NCBI GenBank assembly: GCA_021292165.1
Contig: CM037877.1
Coordinates: 299,724,726-299,788,725 of the forward strand
DNA from: Shinisaurus crocodilurus
Lineage: Eukaryota; Chordata; Lepidosauria; Squamata; Shinisauridae
Direction: 5' to 3'
DNA: 64,000 bases
A program made the translations under genes and the position numbers. The notes beneath the pieces were generated by a model, which did not search any database, was not told the origin of the DNA, and was given only the letters and a program-made list of their open reading frames with translations. Shown here piece by piece: positions 63,799 through 64,000 of the stretch. Numbering within the stretch: position 1 is the stretch's first letter; every line of letters begins with the position of its first letter.

Positions 63799-64000
63799 AG
63801 ATGGCTCATGGAAGGTGCCTCTGCCCAATTTTTGAATTGGGCAGAAAATAGAATCATTTTTGAGGATCCTGCCACCCACCAGAGCTCACCCCATTCAGTC
63901 AGGTCCCCATACCTTCTGTGTAGCCTTTTTGGGGAGCTAGAGAGGCTGCTGTGGGGAAGTCTGCTTCCGCCAGCCCAGTCGCACGTGCCTCTATCTGGAT

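Overview
This is a piece of vertebrate nuclear genome, very probably from a squamate reptile (lizard or snake). The evidence is split genes with GT-AG introns, CpG-island promoters, five copies of a tRNA-derived SINE that I recognise as the squamate 'Sauria' type, many CR1 LINE copies ending in ATTCTATG-type repeats, and abundant palindromic hAT-like MITEs. The gene order SENP3 - EIF4A1 - CD68 - MPDU1, all on the + strand, is the order on human 17p13.1.

Layout. 1-3 kb: the last three exons of a single-pass membrane protein I could not name, with a candidate glycosaminoglycan attachment site. 3-14.6 kb: no gene seen; nested repeats including a long CR1 with an open reverse-transcriptase ORF, a hAT element inside an older CR1, a Helitron carrying a tandem array, and two solo LTRs, one of them inside the Helitron. 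14.7-31.7 kb: SENP3 (CpG-island promoter, ten coding exons, 675 aa, polyA signal). 32-35.8 kb: CR1 remnants. 35.9-44.4 kb: EIF4A1 (11 coding exons, 406 aa). Its introns hold a box C/D snoRNA with the U6-C77 guide of SNORD10 and two related H/ACA snoRNAs. 44.4-49 kb: repeats. 49.0-58.95 kb: CD68 (6 exons, 430 aa, His/Thr/Pro-rich mucin domain, LAMP-type domain, tail ending YQTL). 59.4-61.3 kb, minus strand: an intronless HARBI1-like transposase-derived gene whose three catalytic acidic residues are all glycine and which carries a one-base frameshift near its end. 61.27-61.67 kb: a GC-rich promoter shared with MPDU1, whose first three coding exons run to 63.2 kb; the rest lies beyond the window.

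How it works together. The protein genes are unrelated housekeeping or lineage genes: a nucleolar SUMO protease, a translation-initiation helicase that also hosts snoRNAs, a macrophage lysosomal glycoprotein, and an ER dolichol-phosphate-mannose utilisation factor. They are joined by conserved synteny, not by a shared pathway. The least ordinary items are the HARBI1-like gene and its mirrored promoter with MPDU1, the duplicated intronic H/ACA RNAs, and the MITEs whose arms match the ZNF143/THAP11 motif. Exon boundaries were set by hand from GT-AG sites and reading phase; untranslated ends are estimates.
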